Notes: generated by a model from the letters alone, not told the origin. A stretch of DNA of 36,066 nt from Halocynthiibacter namhaensis (GCF_000812685.1 NZ_JWIF01000021.1:1-36066), one strand, 5' to 3'. Numbered from the stretch's first letter, positions 26,255 through 35,599 are shown. Made by a program: numbers and translations.

Positions 26255-26874
26255 ACCTTTGGTGGGCGTGATTTATAGGCGGGCATGGTCCAACCAAAAG
26301 TCATGGAACCTGCACGCAAAATAAAGGTCACCATTGCGCAGGCAAGCGCAACCAAACTTGGCGGCAGCCCCATATGACTGGCGACAACCGTGGCAAGGGA
26401 CCCGGCCAAAGTACAGGTCACGTAAAGCTCGCCTTGTTTCAAAACCAGCGGCACCTCATTGGAAACAGTATCGCGCATAATGCCCCCCATACAGCCAGTG
26501 ATAATTCCCATAACAAGGACCACAGGCGCGGGCTGGCCCAATGACAGCGCAATCCCTGATCCAGCAGAAACCGACACGGAAAGCGCAAAAGCATCCAGCC
26601 AAAGCAACAGGCGATAACGGCTTTCAAATAGATGGGCCGTGAAGAAAACCAAAAGGGCTGCACCACAGGCCACCCCAAGGAAAGATGGGCGTTCCAGCCA
26701 GAAGACGGGATTGCGATCTAGCAAAACATCCCGCAAGGTACCGCCGCCAACGGCGGTGAGGCAGGCAAAGAAACAAAACCCTACAATATCGAGCTGCGCC
26801 CGACTTGCGACCAAGGCGCCGGTCAGGGCAAAGACCAAGACCGAAGCATAATCAAGAAATGTGAACAGGGTCAT
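26251..26874 (-). CDS. TRIC-type cation channel family protein (UPF0126)
   Basis: A polytopic membrane protein of 207 residues from ATG 26874, with GGAG upstream. It is built from two homologous halves, each with a glycine-rich turn and arginine: AVGGGTLRDVLLDRNPVFWL and CMGGIMRDTVSNEVPLVL. These motifs define the YicG/TRIC family of trimeric potassium-permeable channels. The physiological role in bacteria is poorly known. It is divergent from the DMT exporter gene. Confidence 0.92.
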   Translation of the reverse strand: MTLFTFLDYASVLVFALTGALVASRAQLDIVGFCFFACLTAVGGGTLRDVLLDRNPVFWLERPSFLGVACGAALLVFFTAHLFESRYRLLLWLDAFALSVSVSAGSGIALSLGQPAPVVLVMGIITGCMGGIMRDTVSNEVPLVLKQGELYVTCTLAGSLATVVASHMGLPPSLVALACAMVTFILRAGSMTFGWTMPAYKSRPPKV

Positions 26875-26985
26875 TGGGGTCTCCAAATTGGGGCAGGCCA
26901 CGCATAACGGATCGTGCGGGGACTGTCACGGATTGACAATCTGACGTTGCTGGCATCCTGTGCCCCAAAACGGGGAGCACGCGAC

Positions 26986-27867
26986 ATGACATTCAAAGAA
27001 TGGTTGGTGATTATCATCCTTGGCATTGGCTGGGGCATGTCATTTGTGTTCAACGCGATTTTACTGCGCGAACTTGGACCGGTGACCGTGTCGCTTGGGC
27101 GAGTCAGCTTGGGCGCGATTGGATGTTGGGTCTATGTAATGATTGCGCGTAAATCCGTGCATTTAACGCCGCGCTTGGCGTTTGAAATGCTGGGCTTTGG
27201 TGCCGTCAGCTTTGCATTGCCCTTTGCGATTTACGCGCTGGGTCAACAAAGCATCGCAGCGGGCGTGGCCGGGATCATCAATGCGATGACACCTGTGATG
27301 GTGGTGTTGATTTCCCATGTTTGGCCGGGTGGCGAACGCGCAACAAAAGCCAAAAGCGCAGGGGTTGCTTTTGGGTTTGCAGGGATCGTGATCTTGGCCT
27401 TACCGGTGTTGCAACGTGGGGAAAGCTCCGCTTTTCTGGCGATCTTGATCACTATTGGCGCACCAATTTGTTACGGGATATCAGGCAATTGGGCGCGGCG
27501 TTACAAAGGCATCAATCCTGCGGTTCTGGCCGCAATGGGCTTGACGGGGGCAAGCATCCTAATTGCACCACTTGCGATTTGGCATGACGGTTGGCCTGTG
27601 ATCACGCGCCTGGAAACCTGGGGCGCGCTTATGATGATCGGCTTTGTGCTGACCTCGGCGTCGTTCATCGGATTTTACTGGGTGTTGCCACGGGTTGGGG
27701 CGACGAACACATCAACTGTGACCTTCATTGCGCCAATCTCGGCCGTGTTGATGGGGGTGTATCTGTTGGGGGAACATATCCGGGTGGAACACACGCTGGG
27801 CATGGTGGCGATTTTCTTGGGCTTGCTGATGATTGATGGGCGCATATTGCGGCTGTTGAAACGCTGA
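26986..27867 (+). CDS. DMT-superfamily exporter (EamA domains)
   Basis: The protein is 293 residues from ATG 26986, with GGGGAG upstream. It has about ten transmembrane helices in two EamA repeats, with IGWGMSFVFNAILLRELGP at the beginning of the first and TSASFIGFYWVLPRVGATN plus TVTFIAPISAVLMGVYLLGEH in the second. Such proteins export amino acids, metabolites or drugs; the substrate is not predictable. An in-frame extension to 26914 is rejected because it lacks a ribosome binding site. The gene may be read through into crcB, 74 bases downstream. Confidence 0.9.
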   Translation: MTFKEWLVIIILGIGWGMSFVFNAILLRELGPVTVSLGRVSLGAIGCWVYVMIARKSVHLTPRLAFEMLGFGAVSFALPFAIYALGQQSIAAGVAGIINAMTPVMVVLISHVWPGGERATKAKSAGVAFGFAGIVILALPVLQRGESSAFLAILITIGAPICYGISGNWARRYKGINPAVLAAMGLTGASILIAPLAIWHDGWPVITRLETWGALMMIGFVLTSASFIGFYWVLPRVGATNTSTVTFIAPISAVLMGVYLLGEHIRVEHTLGMVAIFLGLLMIDGRILRLLKR

Positions 27868-27941
27868 AATCCACAGCCATGCGTTAAGCGCCTTGCAGGG
27901 TTGCGGTTGACATCTTGCCTCACCTGATAAAGGAAGCGCGA

Positions 27942-28319
27942 ATGTTTACGACCTTTCTTCATGTGGCCCTTGGCGGCGCTATTGGCGCATCGCTGCGATA
28001 TGCCCTGATCCTATCTGCGCTGCGGTTTTCTGCCGCCGGGTTTCCGATTGGTGTGCTCAGTGCGAATATCATCGGATCCTTCCTGATGGGCGCGTTCCTG
28101 ATCTTGGCGGAAACACGTGGTTTGATTGCCTTTTCGCCCTTCATAATGACCGGGGTTTTAGGCGGGTTCACAACCTTCTCAGCGTTTTCGCTTGAGACCT
28201 TTAATTTAATAGAGCGCGGCCAGTTTGGCTCAGCGGCGCTTTATGTGACATTGTCCGTTGTGGCATCAATTCTGGCCCTCTTCTTGGGTGTAGCCATATC
28301 ACGGGGAATATTCGCATGA
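27942..28319 (+). CDS. crcB: Fluoride exporter CrcB (Fluc channel)
   Basis: A fluoride-specific ion channel that works as a dual-topology dimer. It is 125 residues with four membrane helices. Diagnostic segments are GGAIGASLRYAL, the NIIGSFLMGAF helix whose Asn lines the pore, and TGVLGGFTTFSAFSLE with the Phe-box and sodium-site turn. AAGGAAG precedes ATG 27942; an ATG nine codons upstream is not used. No fluoride riboswitch was seen in the 74-base leader. Its stop overlaps the rluC start as ATGA. Confidence 0.95.
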   Translation: MFTTFLHVALGGAIGASLRYALILSALRFSAAGFPIGVLSANIIGSFLMGAFLILAETRGLIAFSPFIMTGVLGGFTTFSAFSLETFNLIERGQFGSAALYVTLSVVASILALFLGVAISRGIFA

Positions 28320-29362
28320 GTGGCGTACAGAAAATCGAAATTAGTGCAGATGATTCAGACCAACGTCTTGATCGTTGGTTCCGTCGGGTGTTCCCGCATA
28401 TCCCACAGGGTCGGATCGAAAAGCTGTGTCGCAAGGGCGACATTCGCGTTGATGGTGGACGTGTGAAAACCTCGACCCGCCTAGAAACGGGTCAAGTTGT
28501 GCGTGTACCGCCGCTGCCCGAAGCAAATGAAATGGCCGAACGCCCGGTAACGCCAACTGTATCACGTGCGGACGAAGAGATGATGAAATCCATCGTTTTG
28601 TATCGTGATGATCACATCATTGCATTGAACAAACCGCCCGGCCTGCCCAGCCAAGGAGGCAGCAAGCAAAAGCGCCACGTTGATGGCCTAGCAGAAGCTT
28701 TGAAGTTTGGTTTTGAAGAAAAGCCACGCCTTGTGCACCGTCTTGATAAGGACACATCCGGCGTGTTGATCATGGCGCGTAGCCGTAAGGTGGCATCTGC
28801 TTTGACCGAAGCGTTTCGGTCTCGCGAGACACGCAAAATCTATTGGGCAGTGATTGCGGGTGTGCCCATGCCACGTCACGGCACCATTCGCTATGGCCTG
28901 GTGAAAGCGCCGGGTCATGGCAAAAGCGGTGAAGGTGAAAAGATGCACTGTGTTCTCCCGCGTGATGTTGATTCAACGGAAGGCGCGAAACGTGCAACCA
29001 CTGATTTTACAGTGGTTTCTGGCCTTGGGGGGCGCCTAAGCTGGTTGGCTTTGACGCCAATCACAGGACGGACACACCAATTGCGCGCCCATACCGCCGA
29101 ACTTGGCCATCCGATTATCGGTGACGGCAAATACGGTGGTTCTGGGCAAGAAAACCTCGGCGATGGTTGGGGATCACAGCTTGGCGGTGAAATGAGCAAG
29201 AAGTTGCATCTTCACGCCCGCAGCTTGTCGTTAAAACACCCTGTGACGGGCAAACCGTTGATGATCAAGGCACCCTTGCCAGATCACATGAAACGCACCT
29301 GGGACACTTTTGGTTGGGAAATGAATGACGCGGCGGATGATCCTTTTGAGGAACTGACATGA
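28316..29362 (+). CDS. rluC: RluC/RluD-family 23S rRNA pseudouridine synthase
   Basis: It isomerises uridines in large-subunit rRNA. It is 348 residues. An S4 RNA-binding domain (about 15-70, DQRLDRWFRRVFPHIPQGRI) precedes the catalytic domain, where HRLDKDTSGVLIMAR gives the catalytic aspartate D144. LTPITGRTHQLRAH and HPIIGDGKYGG are the other family motifs. RluC rather than RluD is a best guess. It is translationally coupled at both ends: ATGA overlaps with crcB before it and the ATP12 gene after it. Confidence 0.93.
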   Translation: MSGVQKIEISADDSDQRLDRWFRRVFPHIPQGRIEKLCRKGDIRVDGGRVKTSTRLETGQVVRVPPLPEANEMAERPVTPTVSRADEEMMKSIVLYRDDHIIALNKPPGLPSQGGSKQKRHVDGLAEALKFGFEEKPRLVHRLDKDTSGVLIMARSRKVASALTEAFRSRETRKIYWAVIAGVPMPRHGTIRYGLVKAPGHGKSGEGEKMHCVLPRDVDSTEGAKRATTDFTVVSGLGGRLSWLALTPITGRTHQLRAHTAELGHPIIGDGKYGGSGQENLGDGWGSQLGGEMSKKLHLHARSLSLKHPVTGKPLMIKAPLPDHMKRTWDTFGWEMNDAADDPFEELT

Positions 29363-30063
29363 GCGACTGGGCTGCAAAACGATTCTGGAAAGACACAACC
29401 GTCGAGGTCTGTGACGCGGGATTTCGCGTGTTGCTGGATGGCCGCCCGGTAAAAACACCCTCAAAATCGAATTTCGCGGTGCCGACCCGTGCCTTAGCGG
29501 AATTGATCGCGGTTGAATGGCAGGCGCAGGATGAAAAAATCGACCCTGAAACCATGCCGTTCACGCGCATGGCGAATTCGGCCATTGATAAGGTGACACC
29601 ACAACATCAAGCCGTAGCGGAAATGTTGGCGGAATACGGCGGATCTGATCTGATTTGTTATCGCGCGGACGGCCCTGTTGAATTGATCGAACGTCAAAAT
29701 GCTGGCTGGGACCCTTTGCTTGCTTGGTGTGAAACCGAGCTGGGCGCAAAGCTTGAGCCAACCTCCGGCATTGTCTTTAAGGCCCAACCGGAAGCCAGCG
29801 TTGTGACCTTGCGCAATCAAGTCTTGGCGATGGATCCCTTCGTGCTGACCGCATTTCATGACTTGGTCGCTTTGTCGGGATCTTTGGTCATCGCCTTCGC
29901 AGCCCTGCGCGGATATGACACCCCCGAAAACCTTTGGGACATCTCCCGAATCGATGAGAATTGGCAAACTCATTTATGGGGGGAAGACGAAGAAAACGAA
30001 CAATTGGTGGCCATAAAACGACAAGCGTTCTTAGATGCGTGGAAACTTCAGTCCGTACTTTGA
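29359..30063 (+). CDS. ATP12-family F1-ATPase assembly chaperone
   Basis: The protein is 234 residues. In mitochondria ATP12 holds the F1 alpha subunit during assembly; alphaproteobacterial relatives are assumed to do the same. Recognisable stretches are FRVLLDGRPVKTPSK, EWQAQDEKIDPETMPFTRMANSAID, DLICYRA, QNAGWDPLLAW and LSGSLVIAFAAL. It starts at an ATG overlapping the rluC stop and is the last gene of the crcB-rluC-ATP12 operon. In many Rhodobacteraceae I recall a HAD hydrolase gene between rluC and this one; here it is absent. Confidence 0.93.
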   Translation: MSDWAAKRFWKDTTVEVCDAGFRVLLDGRPVKTPSKSNFAVPTRALAELIAVEWQAQDEKIDPETMPFTRMANSAIDKVTPQHQAVAEMLAEYGGSDLICYRADGPVELIERQNAGWDPLLAWCETELGAKLEPTSGIVFKAQPEASVVTLRNQVLAMDPFVLTAFHDLVALSGSLVIAFAALRGYDTPENLWDISRIDENWQTHLWGEDEENEQLVAIKRQAFLDAWKLQSVL

Positions 30064-30068
30064 TACCT

Positions 30069-30090
30069 CAGGTTGTGCCGCAACCTGTTT
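30069..30090 (+). terminator. Weak hairpin terminator after the ATP12 gene
   Basis: Stem CAGGTTG/CAACCTG (30069-30075, 30081-30087) with loop TGCCG, followed only by TTT. It is five bases after the stop codon. Confidence 0.5.
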
Positions 30091-30244
30091 GAGCCACTGA
30101 TATTTATGGTCAATTCCTATGCTTTTGGCCAGGTTACATAAACTTTTGTGACCTATTCCATCACAATCCGCGACATTTCCTTGACGTTGAGGTCGTTATT
30201 TGACCACACTCTTTCCACTCAGGGGGGAACCCCGAAGTATCACC

Positions 30245-30260
30245 CTGACCATAAGGTCAG
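30245..30260. promoter_or_regulatory. Palindrome in the bztA leader
   Basis: CTGACC-ATAA-GGTCAG, a perfect 16-base inverted repeat 43 bases before the bztA start. It could be an operator or an RNA hairpin. The rest of the 240-base gap contains an imperfect AGGTTAC/GTGACCT pair near 30131-30153 and no gene. Confidence 0.4.
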
Positions 30261-30303
30261 AATAACCATCCGCAAACGGGTGGACTATCAGGAAGAGGTA
30301 AAA

Positions 30304-31320
30304 ATGAAAAAATCAGTATTTCTCGGCGCATTGACCGTAGCCAGCATCGCTGCTGGCGGCGCATTCGCCGGCACGCTTGATGACGTAAAAGCACGCGGCA
30401 AACTGAACTGTGGTGTGACCACTGGTCTTGTTGGCTTCGCGGCACCAGACGCAAATGGCGAATGGGAAGGCTTTGACGTTGGCGTATGTCGCGCTGTTGC
30501 CGCTGCTGTTCTCGGCGATGCGACCGCTGTAGAATTCGTTCCAACCACTGGTAAGACTCGCTTCACAGCACTTGCTTCTGGCGAAATCGACCTGCTGGCA
30601 CGTAACACCACATGGACATTCTCACGCGATGTTGACCTGAAATTTGAATTCGTAGGTGTAAACTACTACGATGGCCAAGGCTTCATGGTTCCAACCAACC
30701 TCGGCGTGACATCTGCGAAAGACCTGGACGGCGCGACTGTTTGTATCCAAACCGGTACAACAACCGAGCTGAACCTCGCGGATTTCTTCCGTGCAAACAG
30801 CATCTCATATGAGCCAGTGCCAATCGAAACCAACGCAGAAGCACAACAGCAGTACCTTGCTGGCGCTTGTGACGTTTACACAACTGACGCGTCCGGCCTG
30901 GCTGCGACACGTGCGACTTTCGAAGCACCTGACGAGCATGTTCTTCTGCCAGAAATCATCTCCAAAGAGCCACTCGGCCCACTTGTTCGCCACGGCGACA
31001 ACGAATGGGGCGATGTTGTTCGCTGGACATTGAACGCATTGATCACAGCTGAAGAGCTGGGTGTAACATCTGCAAACATCGCTGAGATGGCTGCTGGTTC
31101 TAACAACCCAGAAATCAACCGTCTGTTGGGCACCGAAGGTTCCCTCGGCGAAATGCTTGGTCTGTCTGCTGACTGGGGCAAGAACGCTCTGGAAGCTGGC
31201 GGCAACTATGCTGAACTGTTCGAAAAGAACATCGGTGAGAACACACCAATCGCTCTGTCACGCGGCCTAAACGCTCAGTGGACAGACGGCGGCCTGCTGT
31301 ACTCTCCTCCTTTCCGCTAA
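30304..31320 (+). CDS. bztA: Periplasmic amino-acid-binding protein of the Bzt/Aap transporter
   Basis: It captures acidic amino acids and their amides (Glu, Gln, Asp, Asn; broad in the Aap version) in the periplasm. It is 338 residues from ATG 30304. The signal peptide is MKKSVFLGALTVASIAAGG, with cleavage after AFA (residue 22). GKLNCGVTTGLVGFAAPD, NTTWTFSRD and CIQTGTTTELNLADFF are typical of the AapJ/BztA group. GAGG lies upstream. Codon use is highly biased, as expected for an abundant binding protein. A terminator-like stem after the gene probably makes it more abundant than the permeases. Confidence 0.95.
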   Translation: MKKSVFLGALTVASIAAGGAFAGTLDDVKARGKLNCGVTTGLVGFAAPDANGEWEGFDVGVCRAVAAAVLGDATAVEFVPTTGKTRFTALASGEIDLLARNTTWTFSRDVDLKFEFVGVNYYDGQGFMVPTNLGVTSAKDLDGATVCIQTGTTTELNLADFFRANSISYEPVPIETNAEAQQQYLAGACDVYTTDASGLAATRATFEAPDEHVLLPEIISKEPLGPLVRHGDNEWGDVVRWTLNALITAEELGVTSANIAEMAAGSNNPEINRLLGTEGSLGEMLGLSADWGKNALEAGGNYAELFEKNIGENTPIALSRGLNAQWTDGGLLYSPPFR

Positions 31321-31330
31321 ACACTTCGGA

Positions 31331-31359
31331 AAAGGGCGCGGTTCTTCCGCGCCCTTTTT
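31331..31359 (+). terminator. Intercistronic terminator/stabiliser between bztA and bztB
   Basis: An 11-bp perfect stem AAAGGGCGCGG/CCGCGCCCTTT (31331-31341, 31347-31357), loop TTCTT, followed by TT. It probably ends most transcripts after bztA or protects the bztA mRNA 3' end. Confidence 0.8.
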
Positions 31360-31448
31360 CATTCAGATGACTCAAAACAACTCTGGGCTGAATGAGCACC
31401 ACAAGGTGCCGTCACCAATAGACCCAGGATAACAGGGAAATTGTCTTC

Positions 31449-33032
31449 ATGACGGTAATGACCGACCCCCCAAAGGAGTCGTTCCGCCTGTCCATGCTGA
31501 TTTACGATACGCGTTACAGATCGATCACCATTCAGGTGGTTGCACTTCTGGGCTTCGCAGCGTTCTTCGGTTGGCTGATTTGGAACACATCCAATAACCT
31601 CGCAGCGCTAGGTAAAGAACCTAGCTTCCGCTTCCTCTGGGAACCTGCTGGATACGATATCAACCAGCGTCTGCTCGACTATAATTCGCAAAGCCCCCAC
31701 ATCCGTGCGGCTGTTATCGGTGTTCTGAATACACTTGTGATCGCGGTTTTGGGCTGTATCACCGCCACGATCATTGGTGTGTTGGTCGGCGTACTGCGCC
31801 TGTCGAAAAACTGGGTCATTTCCCGCCTGATGGGGGTCTATGTAGAAACCTTCCGCAACGTGCCGGTCCTTCTGTGGATCGTTCTTGCGATGGCGATCAT
31901 GATCGAAATCCCACCTGCACCAAAAGAATTCCGGGGCGACAATGCCACCGCCAGCGTCAGCTTGTTTGGCACTGTGGCTGTGACCAATCGTGGTGTCTAT
32001 GTCCCTGATCCAAACTTTGGTTCAGACCGTATCGGTGAGGACGGCACACGTCTTGATGAACCTACTGGCTGGCGTGTCGGCCTGGGTGATGTTGATGTGA
32101 ATTCTTCAGGAATGGCGACTTATAGCTTCTTGGGCTTCGAAATCACACCCACCTTGCAGTTCTGGGCGGTTATCGTATCGGCACTTATCGCAAGCGTGAT
32201 CGTGAAGATCTTTGGTGGTGACATCGCGCGTTCGTTGAATGGCGGACAAGAGACGACATCCCCGTTCCGCGTTACCCCAGGCCGCTTGATGCTTGCAGTT
32301 TTGTTGATTGCCATCATCGTTCTTTGGTCCCTTATGGGGATGGGTATCTCCCGCGAAGTTGACGGTGTAAGCGGCGGTGTATTCCAGATTAGCCTTGATT
32401 TCCTACTGGTTGTGGCTGTCTTGTTGGTTTCCTTGAATATCTCTAAGCGGATCAAAAATCGCGCGGATGATATCCAAGAAAAAAGCGGCGTCCGTCCAAC
32501 AGTTTGGTATATCCGCCTTGCTGTTGTGGTTCTGCCAATGGCGATCCTGCTTTGGGCGCTGGGGCTGTACTTCACATACCCAGAACTGAAGGGCTTTAAC
32601 TTCAAAAATGGTCTGCATCTTCGGAACTCTCTGATTGCGCTTTGGTTGGCGTTGTCCCTGTACACGGCGGCCTTCATCGCGGAAATCGTGCGTTCTGGCA
32701 TCATGGCGATCTCAAAAGGTCAGTCAGAAGCTGCAAACGCACTTGGTCTCAGCTCTGGTCGCACCATGCGCCTTATTGTTCTGCCCCAAGCGCTGCGCGT
32801 GATCATTCCACCGATGATTTCCAACTACCTGAACCTGACGAAGAACTCGTCCCTCGCGATTGCGGTGGGTTACTTCGATATCACGGGCACCTTGATGGGT
32901 GTGACGTTGAACCAGACAGGTCGTGAGCTGGAAACAGTTCTGTTGGGCATGCTCATCTATCTGACCATTTCACTGTCCATCTCGATGGCGATGAACTGGT
33001 ACAATGAATCCGTTAAGTTGAAGGAGCGCTAA
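31449..33032 (+). CDS. bztB: Amino-acid ABC transporter permease BztB/AapQ
   Basis: An inner-membrane permease of 527 residues, larger than typical HisQ/HisM permeases because of an inserted central region (about 150-390), as in the Bzt/Aap subfamily. Early helices include the segment VIGVLNTLVIAVLGCITATI. The EAA loop that contacts the ATPase is GQSEAANALGLSSGRTMRLI, followed by LPQALRVIIPP. It has about eight or more membrane helices. AGGGAAA is upstream of ATG 31449. It ends one base before bztC. Confidence 0.95.
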   Translation: MTVMTDPPKESFRLSMLIYDTRYRSITIQVVALLGFAAFFGWLIWNTSNNLAALGKEPSFRFLWEPAGYDINQRLLDYNSQSPHIRAAVIGVLNTLVIAVLGCITATIIGVLVGVLRLSKNWVISRLMGVYVETFRNVPVLLWIVLAMAIMIEIPPAPKEFRGDNATASVSLFGTVAVTNRGVYVPDPNFGSDRIGEDGTRLDEPTGWRVGLGDVDVNSSGMATYSFLGFEITPTLQFWAVIVSALIASVIVKIFGGDIARSLNGGQETTSPFRVTPGRLMLAVLLIAIIVLWSLMGMGISREVDGVSGGVFQISLDFLLVVAVLLVSLNISKRIKNRADDIQEKSGVRPTVWYIRLAVVVLPMAILLWALGLYFTYPELKGFNFKNGLHLRNSLIALWLALSLYTAAFIAEIVRSGIMAISKGQSEAANALGLSSGRTMRLIVLPQALRVIIPPMISNYLNLTKNSSLAIAVGYFDITGTLMGVTLNQTGRELETVLLGMLIYLTISLSISMAMNWYNESVKLKER

Positions 33033-33033
33033 G

Positions 33034-34383
33034 ATGAGTGATATTTCTTTCGTTCGCACAGACATGCTTCCAGAACAGGAGCCACCTGCTACAACGGTTG
33101 GTTTCGTCGGCTGGGCACGTGCAAATCTGTTTAGCTCTCCGTTGAATGCGATACTTTCAATCCTGTCTATCGTGGCAGTGTTGTTCGTGCTTTCAGTTAT
33201 CTTGCCGTGGGCATTCATGTCATCGTGGAATGCGACGTCATTGACTGATTGCCGTGAACAAATCGCAGCGGCTTATGGCCCGGATCATCATGGCGCTTGT
33301 TGGGCTGTGATCAAAGACCGTTGGGTTCAACTGGTGTTTGGTTTCTACCCACCTTACCCAATTGACGGCACTGCACATTTGGGGTCCCCCCCCGAAGGCG
33401 CATGGCCTGCATATTTCCGTCCGATTGCCACATTCGTGCTGATCTTAACGGCGGTTGCTCCGGTTCTGTTTGACAAATTGCCACGCAAAATGTTGCTCAT
33501 CACTGCGGTATTCCCGTTCTTGATGCCTTGGATGATGTGGGGCGGCACCTTCTGGAATCCAGTTGGCGCAATGCTTGGCTTCGGTATCGGATATCTGGCT
33601 TATCGCTTTATCGCACCGATCGCTGGCAGCCTAGCAGGCGTCATTGCGGCGGCGCTTTTGCCGATCATTTGGTGGCTGTTTTTGATGGGTGGTTTTGCAT
33701 CTACTATGCAAAGCATCATCGCGTTGGATATCCCAACCGTGAACAGCCGTAAATTCGGTGGTTTCACAGTGTCGATCTTCATCGGGGTTGTGGCGATTGT
33801 TGGGTCTTTGCCTTTGGGCATTATCCTTGCGCTTGGCCGTCAATCTGACCTGTTGATCGTAAAAGCACTTTGCGTTGGGTTCATCGAATTCATCCGCGGT
33901 GTGCCTTTGATCACGCTGCTGTTTGTTGCGTCCACATTGTTGAACATCTTCCTGCCACCCGGCACGGAATTTGACATCATCTTGCGTGTTTTGATCATGG
34001 TGACCCTGTTCGCTTCTGCCTATATGGCTGAGGTCGTGCGCGGTGGCTTGGCAGCGTTGCCACGTGGTCAATATGAAGCGGCAGACGCATTGGGTCTGGA
34101 TTACTGGAAGGCGCAACGCCTGATCATCATGCCACAGGCACTGAAGATCTCTATTCCGGGCATCGTGTCGACCTTCATTGGTATTTTCAAAGATACCACG
34201 CTTGTGTCGATCATTGCGATCCTTGACCCGCTTGGCCTAACCGCCGGTATCCGGGCGAACGCTCAATGGAATGGCATTTACTGGGAACTGTTTGCGTTCA
34301 TCGCATTCGTGTTCTTTATCTTCTGCTTCTCCATGTCCCGTTACTCCATGTATCTCGAGCGCAAGCTCAAGACATCCCATTAA
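33034..34383 (+). CDS. bztC: Amino-acid ABC transporter permease BztC/AapM
   Basis: The second permease, 449 residues. The N-terminal extension (to about 240) carries several hydrophobic helices before the conserved core, which begins at FTVSIFIGVVAIVGSLPLGI. The EAA loop is GQYEAADALGLDYWKAQRLI, followed by MPQALKISIPG. GGAG before the ATG and a one-base gap to bztB indicate tight coupling. It forms the transmembrane channel as a heterodimer with BztB. Confidence 0.95.
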   Translation: MSDISFVRTDMLPEQEPPATTVGFVGWARANLFSSPLNAILSILSIVAVLFVLSVILPWAFMSSWNATSLTDCREQIAAAYGPDHHGACWAVIKDRWVQLVFGFYPPYPIDGTAHLGSPPEGAWPAYFRPIATFVLILTAVAPVLFDKLPRKMLLITAVFPFLMPWMMWGGTFWNPVGAMLGFGIGYLAYRFIAPIAGSLAGVIAAALLPIIWWLFLMGGFASTMQSIIALDIPTVNSRKFGGFTVSIFIGVVAIVGSLPLGIILALGRQSDLLIVKALCVGFIEFIRGVPLITLLFVASTLLNIFLPPGTEFDIILRVLIMVTLFASAYMAEVVRGGLAALPRGQYEAADALGLDYWKAQRLIIMPQALKISIPGIVSTFIGIFKDTTLVSIIAILDPLGLTAGIRANAQWNGIYWELFAFIAFVFFIFCFSMSRYSMYLERKLKTSH

Positions 34384-34398
34384 GAAGGAGTTCAAATA

Positions 34399-35190
34399 AT
34401 GTCTGAACTTGCAACTGAACGTCAAATTGATCGCTCTAAAATGCATGTCGGTAGCGACGTGGCGATCCAAATCAACAATATGAACAAATGGTATGGTGCG
34501 TTTCACGTTCTGCGTGACATCAACCTGACGGTGAATGAAGGGGAACGCATCGTTGTCGCCGGGCCTTCGGGTTCGGGGAAATCGACGCTGATCCGTTGTA
34601 TCAACCGTCTGGAAGAACACCAGCAGGGCGATATCATCGTTGACGGAACTGAACTGACATCAGATCTGAAAAACATTGATAAAGTCCGTCGTGAAGTGGG
34701 CATGTGTTTCCAACACTTTAACCTGTTCCCACATCTGACCATTCTTGAAAACTGTACGCTGGCGCCGATCTGGGTTCGTAAAACACCCCGCAAAGAAGCC
34801 GAAGAAATTGCGATGCACTTCCTTGAGAAGGTGAAGATCCCAGAACAAGCCGACAAATATCCAGGTCAGCTTTCTGGTGGTCAGCAACAGCGTGTGGCGA
34901 TTGCCAGATCCTTGTGCATGAAGCCACGGATCATGTTGTTTGATGAACCCACATCTGCGCTTGACCCCGAGATGATCAAAGAGGTTCTGGATACCATGAT
35001 CGAGCTTGCCGAAGAAGGCATGACCATGATCTGCGTAACGCATGAGATGGGCTTTGCCCGTCAGGTTGCCAACCGCGTGATCTTCATGGACCAAGGCCAG
35101 ATCGTTGAACAAAATGAGCCAGAAGAGTTCTTCAACAACCCGAAATCTGACCGGACGAAATTGTTCCTCAGCCAGATCCTGGGCCACTAA
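34399..35190 (+). CDS. bztD: Amino-acid ABC transporter ATP-binding protein BztD/AapP
   Basis: The ATPase subunit, 263 residues. Walker A is GPSGSGKST (55-63), the Q-loop lies in [10 protein letters not shown], the ABC signature is [15 protein letters not shown], Walker B is [14 protein letters not shown], and the switch histidine is in [12 protein letters not shown] lies upstream of ATG 34399, 15 bases after bztC. The gene closes the operon before a strong terminator. Confidence 0.97.
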   Translation: MSELATERQIDRSKMHVGSDVAIQINNMNKWYGAFHVLRDINLTVNEGERIVVAGPSGSGKSTLIRCINRLEEHQQGDIIVDGTELTSDLKNIDKVRREVGMCFQHFNLFPHLTILENCTLAPIWVRKTPRKEAEEIAMHFLEKVKIPEQADKYPGQLSGGQQQRVAIARSLCMKPRIMLFDEPTSALDPEMIKEVLDTMIELAEEGMTMICVTHEMGFARQVANRVIFMDQGQIVEQNEPEEFFNNPKSDRTKLFLSQILGH

Positions 35191-35209
35191 GAACCCTACA
35201 TATCAAAAG

Positions 35210-35239
35210 AAACCCCCGGTCCATGAGGCCGGGGTTTTT
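35210..35239 (+). terminator. Terminator of bztABCD
   Basis: A stem of CCCCGG with CCGGGG (35214-35219, 35229-35234), with one bulged C and flanking A-T pairs, followed by TTTTT. Confidence 0.85.
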
Positions 35240-35323
35240 GTTTGTGGCATTGATGTGATGTGGTCTTGTCGCGGTTTAGTTCCGGTCTCTTTCGAGCAAT
35301 GTTTGCTATGAAGGAGATAGAGA

Positions 35324-35599
35324 ATGGCAAAGAGATACACAGACGAGTTTCGGCGTGATGCGGTGCGCATGGCGACGACGAGTGGCTTAACGCGGCCTCA
35401 ACTTTCATCAGATTTAGGGGTTGGGCTTTCGACGCTGAACAAATGGGTTCAACAGCATCAACACGATGACCTGATGTCAGGACCGCATGAAGACGTTGAG
35501 AAGGAGAACACGCGGCTTCGCAAGGAAGTCCGTCTGCTGCGCGAGGAGAGGGAAGTGTTAAAAAAGGCGGCAATCTTCTTTGCAGGCCAAAGCCGGTGA
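35324..35599 (+). CDS. IS3-family transposase OrfA
   Basis: The protein is 91 residues. The N-terminal helix-turn-helix (YTDEFRRDAVRMATTSGLTRPQLSSDLGVGLSTLNKWV, spread over 5-42) binds the IS ends. Residues 55-85 form a leucine-zipper-like helix (VEKENTRLRKEVRLLREERE). GGAG lies eight bases before ATG 35324. Near its end the A AAA AAG heptamer permits -1 frameshifting into orfB. It appears intact. Confidence 0.95.
   Translation: MAKRYTDEFRRDAVRMATTSGLTRPQLSSDLGVGLSTLNKWVQQHQHDDLMSGPHEDVEKENTRLRKEVRLLREEREVLKKAAIFFAGQSR
35560..35566 (+). other. A6G slippery heptamer for -1 frameshifting
   Basis: A AAA AAG in the orfA reading frame (codons AAA 35561-35563 and AAG 35564-35566). It is placed where IS3 elements make the OrfAB fusion, and orfB is in the -1 frame as expected. 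Confidence 0.75.

Noticed and set aside
27868-27941. Fluoride riboswitch in front of crcB
   Set aside because: The gap is only 74 bases and I find no GGNGATGG start or matching pseudoknot core.
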